The notes below the pieces were generated by a model that ran no database searches, was not told where the DNA came from, and saw only the letters and a list, made by a program, of their open reading frames with translations. A DNA stretch of 64,000 bases from Pseudalkalibacillus berkeleyi (GTDB taxonomy: Bacteria > Bacillota > Bacilli > Bacillales > Fictibacillaceae), in NCBI RefSeq assembly GCF_021608225.1, contig NZ_JAKIJS010000001.1:1-64000 (forward strand), read 5' to 3'. The number at the start of each line of letters is the position of its first letter. The stretch's first letter is position 1. The position numbers were made by a program, and so were the translations under genes. Below are positions 1 to 7,592 of the stretch, one piece after another.

Positions 1-143
1 TAAGCATGAAGCCCCCCTCAAGATGAGATTTCCCATCGCGTTAAGCGAGTAAGATCCCTCAGAGATGATGAGGTTGATAGGTCTGGTGTGGAAGCATGGC
101 GACATGTGGAGCTGACAGATACTAATCGATCGAGGACTTAACC
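1..143 (+). rRNA. 23S ribosomal RNA, 3' end (partial)
   Basis: The first bases are the conserved 3' terminal part of bacterial 23S rRNA (AGATGAGATTTCCC, TAAGATCCCTCAGAGATGATGAG-type sequence, then GAGGACTTAACC at the end). The gene enters from the left edge of the window; only the last helix regions are present. The exact 3' end is set by comparison with known Bacillus 23S ends and may be off by a few bases. Confidence 0.97.
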
Positions 144-391
144 AAAATATTGATCGCTGACTAAGTTCGTCACGTCCTGTGACAACGTCAGCACTAGCAC
201 ATCCTGTGCGTCGTGTTTTCAAGAGTAAGTTATCTAGTTTTGAGGGAATAGATTCCTCAACTAAATAAAGATTTGTCAGAATCAAGAGGTTCGAGGAAGC
301 AAGTGAACGATCACCGGAGTGTACTTTCTTGTACATGAGGATGAGAGTGAACGCAGCTGACAAAGAAACTCGAAGGTTATCACAAATCGTA
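144..391 (+). other. 23S-5S spacer with processing stem
   Basis: This 248-bp spacer holds no gene. TTTGTCAG at 272-279 is the exact reverse complement of CTGACAAA at 357-364, so the precursor can form a stem just before the 5S. CACGTCCTGTG near 171 and CACATCCTGTG near 198 are near-repeats that each sit in a small hairpin. Role in rRNA processing is inferred from position. Confidence 0.6.
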
Positions 392-508
<117 letters not shown>

Positions 509-523
509 AATTTTTTTCTTCGA

Positions 524-598
524 TCCACAGTAGCTCAGTGGTAGAGCTATCGGCTGTTAACCGATCGGTCGCAGGTTCGAGTCCTGCCTGTGGAGCCA
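524..598 (+). tRNA. tRNA-Asn (GTT)
   Basis: Full cloverleaf: acceptor TCCACAG pairs with CTGTGGA, anticodon GTT at 556-558 in loop CTGTTAA, T-loop GTTCGAG, encoded CCA. First tRNA of the trnD-like cluster. Confidence 0.97.
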
Positions 599-599
599 T

Positions 600-692
600 G
601 GAGAGCTGTCCGAGAGGTCGAAGGAGCACGATTGGAAATCGTGTGTGCGGTTTAAACCCGTACCGAGGGTTCGAATCCCTCGCTCTCCGCCA
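600..692 (+). tRNA. tRNA-Ser (GGA)
   Basis: Class II tRNA with long variable arm. Acceptor GGAGAGC pairs with GCTCTCC, anticodon GGA in loop TTGGAAA, encoded CCA. It starts one base after the CCA of tRNA-Asn. Confidence 0.97.
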
Positions 693-718
693 TAACACAG
701 CTTTACATAACTTATATC

Positions 719-793
719 GGCCCCTTGGTCAAGTGGTTAAGACACCGCCCTTTCACGGCGGTAACACGGGTTCGAATCCCGTAGGGGTCACCA
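719..793 (+). tRNA. tRNA-Glu (TTC)
   Basis: Acceptor GGCCCCT pairs with AGGGGTC, anticodon TTC, T-loop GTTCGAATC, encoded CCA. Confidence 0.97.
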
Positions 794-802
794 TTTCATA
801 TC

Positions 803-878
803 GGAGGATTAGCTCAGCTGGGAGAGCACCTGCCTTACAAGCAGGGGGTCGGCGGTTCGAACCCGTCATCCTCCACCA
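803..878 (+). tRNA. tRNA-Val (TAC)
   Basis: Acceptor GGAGGAT pairs with ATCCTCC, anticodon TAC in CCTTACAAG, encoded CCA. Confidence 0.97.
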
Positions 879-895
879 TTTATACTTTATACCGT

Positions 896-972
<77 letters not shown>

Positions 973-978
973 AAATAA

Positions 979-1189
979 TTCATTGAACAACGTCGAATCG
1001 ACATTCTATCAATGAATATCTGGAGTACCCGTGAGGGTGCAACCAATTTAAAACTTACTACGTCGATCAAACATCGTAGCTAGTTTTAGACCGTAGTACC
1101 TTTAGGTGCAACCAATTTAAGTTCATTGTACTACGTCGAGATTACATCTTGCTCAATGAACATATGGAGTACCCGGAAGGGTGCAACCA
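979..1189 (+). repeat. Three-unit tRNA-sized repeat between tRNA-fMet and tRNA-Asp
   Basis: Three degenerate units of 69-75 bases (about 979-1051, 1052-1120 and 1121-1195). Each has a first inverted repeat with ACGTCGA in it (arms TTCATTG/CAATGAA, CTACG/CGTAG and GTTCATTG/CAATGAAC), then a small hairpin (ACCC/GGGT, ACCT/AGGT, ACCC/GGGT), then GCAACCA followed by an AT-rich hexamer. The arms vary while pairing is kept. GCAACCA recurs at 1039, 1108 and 1183, and also ends tRNA-fMet at 966, giving steps of 73, 69 and 75. No tRNA T-loop or anticodon arm is present, so these are not ordinary tRNAs. Confidence 0.75.
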
Positions 1190-1205
1190 AATTAACTTTC
1201 AAGAT

Positions 1206-1281
1206 GGACCCGTGGTGTAGGGGTTAACATGCCTGCCTGTCACGCAGGAGATCGCCGGTTCAAATCCGGTCGGGTCCGCCA
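1206..1281 (+). tRNA. tRNA-Asp (GTC)
   Basis: Acceptor GGACCCG pairs with CGGGTCC, anticodon GTC in CCTGTCACG, encoded CCA. Confidence 0.97.
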
Positions 1282-1285
1282 TCTT

Positions 1286-1361
<76 letters not shown>

Positions 1362-1368
1362 TTTTTAT

Positions 1369-1394
1369 GCTGGCCTAGCTCAATTGGTAGAGCA
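1369..1394 (+). pseudogene. 5'-half copy of tRNA-Thr
   Basis: The 26 bases here are identical to the first 26 of the intact tRNA-Thr at 1501: acceptor 5' strand and D arm up to GAGCA. The identity stops before the anticodon stem. The following 105 bases (1396-1500) are not tRNA; they hold a palindrome ATCCTCTAGGAT (1403-1414) and a hairpin GCTGCG/CGCAGC (1418-1440). The anticodon, T arm and CCA are missing, so this cannot make a tRNA. It looks like a tandem duplicate that lost its 3' half, or a duplication made by an insertion. Confidence 0.85.
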
Positions 1395-1500
1395 AGGAGC
1401 ATATCCTCTAGGATTTAGCTGCGACTTGTCTCGACGCAGCAAGCATCATAGCAACACATGTAGAGGAAGAGACACAAATGGATATACTTCTTATAACAAC

Positions 1501-1576
<76 letters not shown>

Positions 1577-1665
1577 TTGATCTTTTAGGAAGAGATTGGT
1601 TTTAAAACCTGAAATTAGGGCTTGAAACAAAACTAAATCTGTACTAAAATATTAATTGTCTCTTT

Positions 1666-1750
1666 GGAGGGGTAGCGAAGTGGCTAAACGCGGCGGACTG
1701 TAAATCCGCTCCCTCCGGGTTCGGCGGTTCGAATCCGTCCCCCTCCACCA
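1666..1750 (+). tRNA. tRNA-Tyr (GTA)
   Basis: Class II tRNA with long variable arm. Acceptor GGAGGGG pairs with CCCCTCC, anticodon GTA in ACTGTAAAT, encoded CCA. Confidence 0.97.
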
Positions 1751-1757
1751 TTGAGAT

Positions 1758-1831
1758 AGGGGTATAGTTTAACGGTAGAACAGAGGTCTCCAAAACCTCC
1801 AGTGTGGGTTCGATTCCTACTACCCCTGCCA
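1758..1831 (+). tRNA. tRNA-Trp (CCA)
   Basis: Acceptor AGGGGTA pairs with TACCCCT, anticodon CCA in TCTCCAAAA, encoded 3' CCA. Confidence 0.97.
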
Positions 1832-1857
1832 TTAAACATTAGAAGTAAGATTTTTAT

Positions 1858-1934
1858 GGCGGTTGTGGCGAAGTGGTTAACGCACCGGATTGTGATTCCG
1901 GCATTCGTGGGTTCAATTCCCATCAGCCGCCCCA
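1858..1934 (+). tRNA. tRNA-His (GTG)
   Basis: Anticodon GTG in ATTGTGATT. The acceptor has the extra G(-1):C73 pair typical of tRNA-His (G1858 with C1931), then encoded CCA. Confidence 0.97.
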
Positions 1935-1943
1935 TCTAAATAT

Positions 1944-2018
1944 TGGGCTATAGCCAAGCGGTAAGGCAACGGATTTTGATTCCGTCATGCGTTGGTTCGA
2001 ATCCAGCTAGCCCAGCCA
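1944..2018 (+). tRNA. tRNA-Gln (TTG)
   Basis: Acceptor TGGGCTA pairs with TAGCCCA, anticodon TTG in TTTTGAT, encoded CCA. Confidence 0.97.
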
Positions 2019-2023
2019 TTTAA

Positions 2024-2098
2024 GCGGAAGTAGTTCAGTGGTAGAACACCACCTTGCCAAGGTGGGGGTCGCGAGTTCGAATCTCGTCTTCCGCTCCA
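2024..2098 (+). tRNA. tRNA-Gly (GCC)
   Basis: Acceptor GCGGAAG pairs with CTTCCGC, anticodon GCC in CTTGCCAAG, encoded CCA. Confidence 0.97.
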
Positions 2099-2162
2099 TT
2101 TTTATAATTAGAACTGCCGAAAGTGGTACTCCAAATTTTAGTGCACGCATAAGATAGAGTAC

Positions 2163-2237
2163 GGCGGCATAGCCAAGTGGTAAGGCACGGGTCTGCAAAA
2201 CCCTTATCCCCCGGTTCGAATCCGGGTGCCGCCTCCA
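2163..2237 (+). tRNA. tRNA-Cys (GCA)
   Basis: Acceptor GGCGGCA pairs with TGCCGCC, anticodon GCA in TCTGCAAAA, encoded CCA. Confidence 0.97.
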
Positions 2238-2250
2238 TTTAAACTACCCA

Positions 2251-2339
2251 GCCGGGGTGGTGGAATTGGCAGACACACAGGACTTAAAATCCTGCGGTAA
2301 GTGATTACCGTGCCGGTTCAAGTCCGGCCCTCGGCACCA
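2251..2339 (+). tRNA. tRNA-Leu (TAA)
   Basis: Class II tRNA. Acceptor GCCGGGG pairs with CCTCGGC (one G-U), anticodon TAA in ACTTAAAAT, long variable arm, encoded CCA. Confidence 0.97.
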
Positions 2340-2368
2340 TACATTTTCTTTTATAGTAGTACCAAAAT

Positions 2369-2453
2369 GCCGGTGTGGCGGAATTGGCAGACGCGCACGA
2401 CTCAAAATCGTGTTCCTCACGGAGTGTCGGTTCGACCCCGACCACCGGTACCA
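2369..2453 (+). tRNA. tRNA-Leu (CAA)
   Basis: Class II tRNA. Acceptor GCCGGTG pairs with CACCGGT, anticodon CAA in loop CTCAAAA, encoded CCA. Last tRNA of the cluster; a terminator follows. Confidence 0.96.
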
Positions 2454-2468
2454 TTACATAAGATATTT

Positions 2469-2498
2469 AGACATTCACTTTTGTGGATGTCTTTTTTG
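2469..2498 (+). terminator. Terminator of the rrn-tRNA operon
   Basis: Stem AGACATTCAC/GTGGATGTCT (one T-G pair) followed by TTTTTT, 16 bases after tRNA-Leu(CAA). Confidence 0.9.
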
Positions 2499-2573
2499 TT
2501 GTACATACATTCTTGTTTTTGTGTAATCCTAAACCTGCATTGTTGTTTGATAGAAATAATGGAGGGATCAAAG

Positions 2574-3296
2574 TTGGAGTTAGCAAAAGATCTACTCATC
2601 CTACTCGGAAGAGTCGTCACCATTCTTCCCTTACTCTTAGTGGTTGCTTTGTTCATGGGAAAAAGGTCCATAGGTGAGCTTCCTGTTTTTGATTTATTGA
2701 TTTTGTTAACATTAGGGTCTGTTGTCGGTGCGGATATTGCAGAGCCTGACGTCGTACATATTCATACCATTGCAGCGATTATTTTGATAGGCCTCCTTCA
2801 GAAACTTGTTGCCATATGGAAGATTAAGAATCGGAAGTTCGGTAAGCTAGTTACGTTTGAACCTACAGTCGTCATTCAAGATGGATCGTTCATTATTGAA
2901 AACCTTAAAAATATGCAATATTCCATCGACAATATCCTTCTTATGTTACGAGAGAAGGATGTGTTTGATATCACACACGTGAAGCTAGGTATCATTGAAG
3001 CGAATGGACAATTGACAGTACTGAGAAAACCTGAGAAATCTCCAGTCACCATAGAGGATTTAAAACTCAATAAGCCCTATGTTGATCTAGCTTACCCGTT
3101 AATTGTTGAAGGTAAGTTGTATCATGACGTGTTAAATGCCGTTTCGGTCAATGAGAAGTGGTTAAGGTTAAAACTTGAAGACCTTGGAATTACAGATTAT
3201 GATGATGTGTTTTTCGCGTCGGTTGATGAACAGAAGAATTTACACGTGTCATTGAAATCACTAAATGCAAAAAGTGCTCCGCCAATCTATCATTGA
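2574..3296 (+). CDS. DUF421 membrane protein, YetF/YkjA family
   Basis: 240-residue protein of the DUF421 (YetF/YdfS/YkjA) family. The N-terminal third has three hydrophobic segments, with the family-typical sequence KRSIGELPVFDLLILLTLGS between the first two. A soluble C-terminal half follows (VVIQDG, then LREKDVFDITHVKLGIIE and later an NGQLTV strand). The frame is open from inside the tRNA cluster, but TTG at 2574 is the best start because GGAGGG lies 7 bases upstream at 2561-2566; ATG at 2559 has no ribosome-binding site. No biochemical function can be deduced; some homologues are linked to spores or germination. Confidence 0.85.
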   Translation: MELAKDLLILLGRVVTILPLLLVVALFMGKRSIGELPVFDLLILLTLGSVVGADIAEPDVVHIHTIAAIILIGLLQKLVAIWKIKNRKFGKLVTFEPTVVIQDGSFIIENLKNMQYSIDNILLMLREKDVFDITHVKLGIIEANGQLTVLRKPEKSPVTIEDLKLNKPYVDLAYPLIVEGKLYHDVLNAVSVNEKWLRLKLEDLGITDYDDVFFASVDEQKNLHVSLKSLNAKSAPPIYH

Positions 3297-3365
3297 TCAA
3301 ACGTTTCGTTTCAAATATACAAGGGTATATCTAAAGTACAGATAACAAAGGAGGAAGAAACAAAC

Positions 3366-3539
3366 ATGATGTATTTATTAGCACTTTTACTTCCACCTCT
3401 TGCAGTTCTATTTTCTGGTAGTAAAACACAAACGTTGATTAATATAGTCTTGACGCTCATTGGTTGGCTGCCAGGTGTAATTCATGCGTTTTTCGTTATT
3501 CACCAGAAAGGTTCTGTTAGTAAAGGGAGCATAGCGTAA
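3366..3539 (+). CDS. Pmp3/YqaE family small membrane protein
   Basis: 57 residues with the Pmp3/YqaE pattern: hydrophobic N-terminus with LLPPLAV, a short polar turn (SGSKTQ), and a second membrane span (NIVLTLIGWLPGVIHAFFVI) followed by a basic tail. AAAGGAGG at 3347-3354 precedes tandem ATG codons at 3366 and 3369. Family members in fungi, plants and bacteria are linked to salt stress and membrane potential; the bacterial role is unclear. A strong terminator follows at once, so the gene is monocistronic or ends the DUF421 transcript. Confidence 0.85.
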   Translation: MMYLLALLLPPLAVLFSGSKTQTLINIVLTLIGWLPGVIHAFFVIHQKGSVSKGSIA

Positions 3540-3543
3540 TAAA

Positions 3544-3567
3544 AAAACCTCCATTTTGGAGGTTTTG
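3544..3567 (+). terminator. Terminator after the Pmp3-family gene
   Basis: Stem AAACCTCCA/TGGAGGTTT with a short loop, starting within a few bases of the stop codon, flanked by A- and T-runs. Confidence 0.85.
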
Positions 3568-3614
3568 AGTACATAATTTTTGAACGCTCGACTTATAATG
3601 ATAGAAACTTGATT

Positions 3615-3660
3615 AACGCAGTGCTTCGTTTAAAGAAACGAAGTGTTGCGTTTTTATTTT
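3615..3660 (+). terminator. Strong orphan terminator hairpin
   Basis: Long stem AACGCAGTGCTTCGTTT with AAACGAAGTGTTGCGTTT (one mismatch) and loop AAAG, followed by TTTTTATTTTTAT. It lies 76 bases past the previous terminator with no gene between, so it may be a back-up terminator or end a small RNA. Confidence 0.75.
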
Positions 3661-3729
3661 TATACGTTAAGTATAAATTTTCAGATTAAGGCTCACATTG
3701 CGCCAAGGCTTGGTTTTGCCAAGTTTTCT

Positions 3730-4395
3730 TTACTTGATGATTTTATATTCTGATGAGCCTCCATGAACTTGAATAAACATCTTTCCAATCGCATGTAGCA
3801 TTTCATTCGCCTCTTCATCAGGTAAGGATGGCTGAAAATAAACAACATGAAGCGCATGCTTCGTCTCTTCAGTAACCATCGAACGTTTAGAATCTACGAT
3901 AGGACTGCCGAATGCACCTTTATCATCCTTTGTAAGGATCTTTCCGCTCATATCCAGCTCTCGGCCATTGATTCCTTCGTACGAGTCCTCTTGTGTGCCT
4001 ATGTCCACTAGAACGTCTCCTGATAGCTTAGAGACGTCATATATTCCGAGTGGTATTTGATACTGCAATGAGAAAAAGTTGTTTGTATCCACCGCAGAAT
4101 GGATTGAACCTAGTTGTGAGCCTTTATAGACACGGCGAAGCAAAGCTTCTGAAGATGGTCTGTATCTTGATGGATCTGTACCGACTTTCTTGAAAATTTG
4201 TCGCCACTCTTGGATGGGTTGGATTTCTGAAATGGGTTGGTCATCTGCATCGAGCATTAAGGATTCTTGAAATAACTGTAATCTTCCTGCTAACATTTTA
4301 GGTGGCTCGGCTACAGTGATATCATGATAATGAATGGTTCCAACCTTGAATTCAGGAACCATTTGTTTAAGTTTTTCTGAAATGGTGATGTTCAT
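3730..4395 (-). CDS. B3/B4 tRNA-binding-domain protein
   Basis: 221-residue stand-alone B3/B4 domain protein, the domain otherwise found in the beta subunit of phenylalanyl-tRNA synthetase. The motif YRPSSEALLRRV is followed by a strand rich in NNFFSLQYQIPLGIYD, then GDVLVDIG, and FGSPIVDSKRSMVTEETK, as in this family. Some stand-alone B3/B4 proteins edit mischarged tRNA; the substrate here is unknown. The frame can open at GTG 4404, but ATG at 4395 is preceded by GAGGTG at 6 bases and is preferred. Convergent with the terminator region at 3615. Confidence 0.8.
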   Translation of the reverse strand: MNITISEKLKQMVPEFKVGTIHYHDITVAEPPKMLAGRLQLFQESLMLDADDQPISEIQPIQEWRQIFKKVGTDPSRYRPSSEALLRRVYKGSQLGSIHSAVDTNNFFSLQYQIPLGIYDVSKLSGDVLVDIGTQEDSYEGINGRELDMSGKILTKDDKGAFGSPIVDSKRSMVTEETKHALHVVYFQPSLPDEEANEMLHAIGKMFIQVHGGSSEYKIIK

Positions 4396-4474
4396 CCATG
4401 TCACCTCAATGATATGTATTTTTTCTTAGTGTACCATAATAGATTTTGCAACAGAAAAAGGAGTGCTTGTGTAC

Positions 4475-6181
4475 ATGAATAAGCTAAGAGATATTCTAAA
4501 GCGTATAGATGGTAAGGGATATAAAGCGTATAAAGACATTCGTGGACAGTACAGTTTCCATGACTTTTCACTACATTTAGATTATATACAGGGAGATCCC
4601 TTTGCTTCACCATCAAAAATCCGACTAGAAGTACCAAAATCAAGGACGATATTAAAGCAAGATTGGGAATCGACAGACACTCGTAAAATCAGAATAGAGG
4701 ATACAGTTGCGAGAAGTGTTGCAAATGCAATCCGTCACATAGACGCACGGGCTGGAGGATCAGGTAAAAGTGGAGTGATTTCTATTGATCGACCGGCTCA
4801 GGAAGTACTCCAACGCACAGCTGTCCAGCTAACGGAAAAATCAGTGATTATTTGTCTTTCTGTTGGACTACCTGCTCAAGGGAGAAAAGTGCTAGGGAAG
4901 CAAGCAGAGAAGATGTTATTGACGATTATCCCTCAAATTTTACAAGACTCGATATTTTCGATGAAAGAAAAGACATTAGTAGAAGCAGTTGAATTGTGTG
5001 ATCAGCAAGATGCGATTCGTGATTATATGAAAGAGAATAACCTTATTACTTTCATTGGGAATGGTTCTGTTCTTCCGAGGGAAAGTGGAATCAGTGACCG
5101 GCCACTCAAATCGCGTGATGTAGTCGCATTTGAAGCACCTCAGTCACTTACTATTTCAATTCCAGTCCCACATAGACAGGAACCTTTAAAAGGAATGGGC
5201 ATTCAAAAAGGCATCACGTTAATTGTTGGTGGCGGTTATCACGGAAAGAGTACGGTTCTAGAGGCGGTTGAACGAGGCGTCTATAATCATATTAGTGGGG
5301 ATGGAAGAGAATTCGTGCTAACCGATCCTCAAGCTATGAAAATACGTTCCGAAGATGGAAGAAAAATTACGAACGTGGACATATCACCGTTCATTCAGAA
5401 CCTTCCATTTGGTAAGGCAACCAAAAACTTCACATCTGAAGATGCTAGTGGGAGTACATCTCAGGCAGCTACGATTATAGAGTCGCTTGAGGCTAGAGCG
5501 AGTACGTTGTTGATTGATGAAGATACAAGCGCAACGAACTTTATGATTCGTGATGAGCGAATGCAACAACTCGTTGCAAAGGAAAAAGAGCCGATTACGC
5601 CATTTATTGATAAAGTGAAGCAACTTCACGAAGAGCATGATGTGTCTACGGTTCTTGTGATGGGCGGTTCGGGAGATTATTTTGATGTGGCTGATACGGT
5701 GATTTTAATGGATCAATATCGTCCATGGGACGTGACATGTGAAGCAAAAGATATCGCTAGGAAATCCAAGACCCATAGAGAAAGGGAAGGCGGGAATTTA
5801 TTTGGAACGATTCAGACAAGAAAACCGCAAGTAAGTAGCCTGGATAGCAGAAAAGGTAAGCGATCAAAAGTTGCTGCTAGAGGACTTCACACAATCCAGT
5901 ATGGTACGACTGATCTCAAATTGGATTTTGTCGAACAATTAGTTGATGCGAGTCAGACGAGAGCTATAGCTGAAATCATTCATTTCATAGAGAAAAACAA
6001 ATGGCTTGGATCCCTTTCAATCGATGAATTGCTTGATCGCGTCATATTGCAACTAAACGAGAAGGGCCTTGCTTCATTTACAGAATTTCCTAACCAGCAT
6101 CCTGGTGACTTGGCGCGGCCCCGTATGTTAGAATTAGCTTCAGCATTGAACCGATTACGGACGTTAAAGATAGAACAGTAA
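4475..6181 (+). CDS. ABC-class P-loop ATPase (PF09818/COG3044 family)
   Basis: 568-residue predicted ATPase of the 'ABC class' family. Residues 1-240 form the family's N-terminal region. A P-loop GGGYHGKST sits near residue 254, and a Walker B LLIDEDTSATNFMIRD near 345 is followed by FIDKVKQLHEEHDVSTVLVMGGSGDYFDVAD. The family stands outside ordinary ABC transporters: no membrane partner and no LSGGQ signature. Function is unknown. AAAAAGGAG lies at 4455-4463; ATG 4475 is chosen, though GTG 4469 is also possible. Divergent from the B3/B4 gene. Confidence 0.85.
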   Translation: MNKLRDILKRIDGKGYKAYKDIRGQYSFHDFSLHLDYIQGDPFASPSKIRLEVPKSRTILKQDWESTDTRKIRIEDTVARSVANAIRHIDARAGGSGKSGVISIDRPAQEVLQRTAVQLTEKSVIICLSVGLPAQGRKVLGKQAEKMLLTIIPQILQDSIFSMKEKTLVEAVELCDQQDAIRDYMKENNLITFIGNGSVLPRESGISDRPLKSRDVVAFEAPQSLTISIPVPHRQEPLKGMGIQKGITLIVGGGYHGKSTVLEAVERGVYNHISGDGREFVLTDPQAMKIRSEDGRKITNVDISPFIQNLPFGKATKNFTSEDASGSTSQAATIIESLEARASTLLIDEDTSATNFMIRDERMQQLVAKEKEPITPFIDKVKQLHEEHDVSTVLVMGGSGDYFDVADTVILMDQYRPWDVTCEAKDIARKSKTHREREGGNLFGTIQTRKPQVSSLDSRKGKRSKVAARGLHTIQYGTTDLKLDFVEQLVDASQTRAIAEIIHFIEKNKWLGSLSIDELLDRVILQLNEKGLASFTEFPNQHPGDLARPRMLELASALNRLRTLKIEQ

Positions 6182-6231
6182 AAAACACTGTATGTATTGA
6201 TGGGATAACTTATTTATTGATTTTCATAGAA

Positions 6232-6337
6232 ATTTGCGACACTCCTCGAAAATGAAATTCGCATTTTCTTCGTGCGTTGTATCGCTTCCAAAGCATTCCT
6301 TGTCCTGCGGATCGGCCACGGAAATGGAGTGAATTTA
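6232..6337. repeat. Intergenic element with CACTCC/GGAGTG ends
   Basis: The 208-bp gap upstream of queG contains a segment with inverted ends CACTCC (6240-6245) and GGAGTG (6326-6331), and an inner hairpin CGAAAATG/CATTTTC. Its start GCGACACTCCT and composition resemble short interspersed elements common between genes in Bacillaceae, here decayed. No copy was found elsewhere in the window. Confidence 0.4.
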
Positions 6338-6389
6338 GAAGAAGTCAATAAGATCAATTAAAAGCTTTTTAAAGAAAGGGGGTCAAACG

Positions 6390-7535
6390 GTGACAGGTGC
6401 CCAGTTAAAAGAAAAAGTAGTTGCATATAGTAAATCAATTGGCATTGATAAAATTGGATTTACGACTGCCGACCCGTTCGTAGAGTTGAAAGAACGTTTA
6501 CGCACACAACAAGAACTCGGTTTTCAATCAGGCTTTGAAGAGGCTGACATCGAAAAGCGAACGGAGCCGGAGTTATTATTGCCAAAAGCACGATCGATTA
6601 TATCAATCGCGCTTGCTTACCCATCCAAAATGAAAGATGCGCCTAGAAGCACGAAGGAAGACCGTCGGGGAATTTTCTGTCGTGCATCATGGGGGAGAGA
6701 CTATCATGATGTATTACGGGAACGCATGAACAAACTGCAACAATATATCCTTGAGCTGGATCCAGAAGCGAAGGTCGTTTCTATGGTGGATACAGGTGAA
6801 CTATCTGATCGTGCAGTCGCAGAACGGGCAGGGATTGGCTGGAGCGGCAAAAATTGCGCAACCATAACACCTGAGTTTGGCTCCTACGTTTACTTAGGCG
6901 AATTGATTACAACAATCCCTTTTCCCCCTGATCAACCGATTTCAGATCAATGTGGGACTTGTAACAAGTGTGTGGATGCCTGTCCAACAGGAGCACTAGT
7001 TACAGGGGGGCAGTTAGACTCTAATAAATGTATTGCCTTTTTAACACAGACAAAAGGCTTTTTACCTGAACAATATAGAGAAAAGCTTGGAAATCGTCTA
7101 TATGGCTGTGATACATGCCAACAAGTGTGTCCTGAAAACAAAGGGATGGATTTTCATCATCATGCTGAAATGGAGCCAGATCCTGAACTTGCAAAACCGA
7201 AACTCAAACCACTTCTAACCATTAGAAATCGCGAGTTTAAAGAAAAGTTCGGTCCTGTTTCAGGTTCTTGGAGAGGGAAAAAGCCTATCCAGAGAAACGC
7301 GATTATTGCTTTAGGAAACTTTAAAGACGAAACAGCTTTACCTGAATTAATCTATGTCTTAACGGAAGATCCACGTCCGGTCATTCGTGGGACAGCGGCT
7401 TGGGCACTCGGTAAAATAAAGGGTAGCCAAGCAGAAAATGCGCTTAAACAGGCGAAAGAGAGAGAAAAGGACAAAGATGTACTAGATGAAATAAATAGAA
7501 GCCTTAAAATGGTGGAAAATCAAGCTATATCGTAA
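6390..7535 (+). CDS. queG: Epoxyqueuosine reductase
   Basis: 381 residues. QueG reduces epoxyqueuosine to queuosine in the wobble base of GUN-anticodon tRNAs, using cobalamin and two [4Fe-4S] clusters. Both ferredoxin-type motifs are visible: CGTCNKCVDACP near residue 188 and GCDTCQQVCP near 239. DTGELSDRAVAERAGIGW is the conserved catalytic-region block, with the aspartate in front. The C-terminus (about 300-375) carries HEAT-like helices (IRGTAAWALGKI). GTG start with AAAGGGGG 7 bases upstream. Its tRNA targets (Asn, Asp, His, Tyr with GTN anticodons) are encoded in the cluster at 524-1934. Confidence 0.97.
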   Translation: MTGAQLKEKVVAYSKSIGIDKIGFTTADPFVELKERLRTQQELGFQSGFEEADIEKRTEPELLLPKARSIISIALAYPSKMKDAPRSTKEDRRGIFCRASWGRDYHDVLRERMNKLQQYILELDPEAKVVSMVDTGELSDRAVAERAGIGWSGKNCATITPEFGSYVYLGELITTIPFPPDQPISDQCGTCNKCVDACPTGALVTGGQLDSNKCIAFLTQTKGFLPEQYREKLGNRLYGCDTCQQVCPENKGMDFHHHAEMEPDPELAKPKLKPLLTIRNREFKEKFGPVSGSWRGKKPIQRNAIIALGNFKDETALPELIYVLTEDPRPVIRGTAAWALGKIKGSQAENALKQAKEREKDKDVLDEINRSLKMVENQAIS

Positions 7536-7592
7536 TGGTTTTATATATATACGTTAAGTATGATAATGCAAAAGGGTTAAAGAAGGGATAAA

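Noticed and set aside
1031-1047. T-box-like sequence (GAGGGTGCAACC)
   Set aside because: The T-box core needs GGGTGGNACC with a tRNA-CCA-binding bulge and a terminator/antiterminator before a gene; here it recurs three times inside a tRNA cluster with no gene or terminator after it.
3661-7560. Shared 14-mer TATACGTTAAGTAT at about 3661 and 7548
   Set aside because: AT-rich and short; a few such matches are expected by chance in 64 kb, and the flanks are unrelated.
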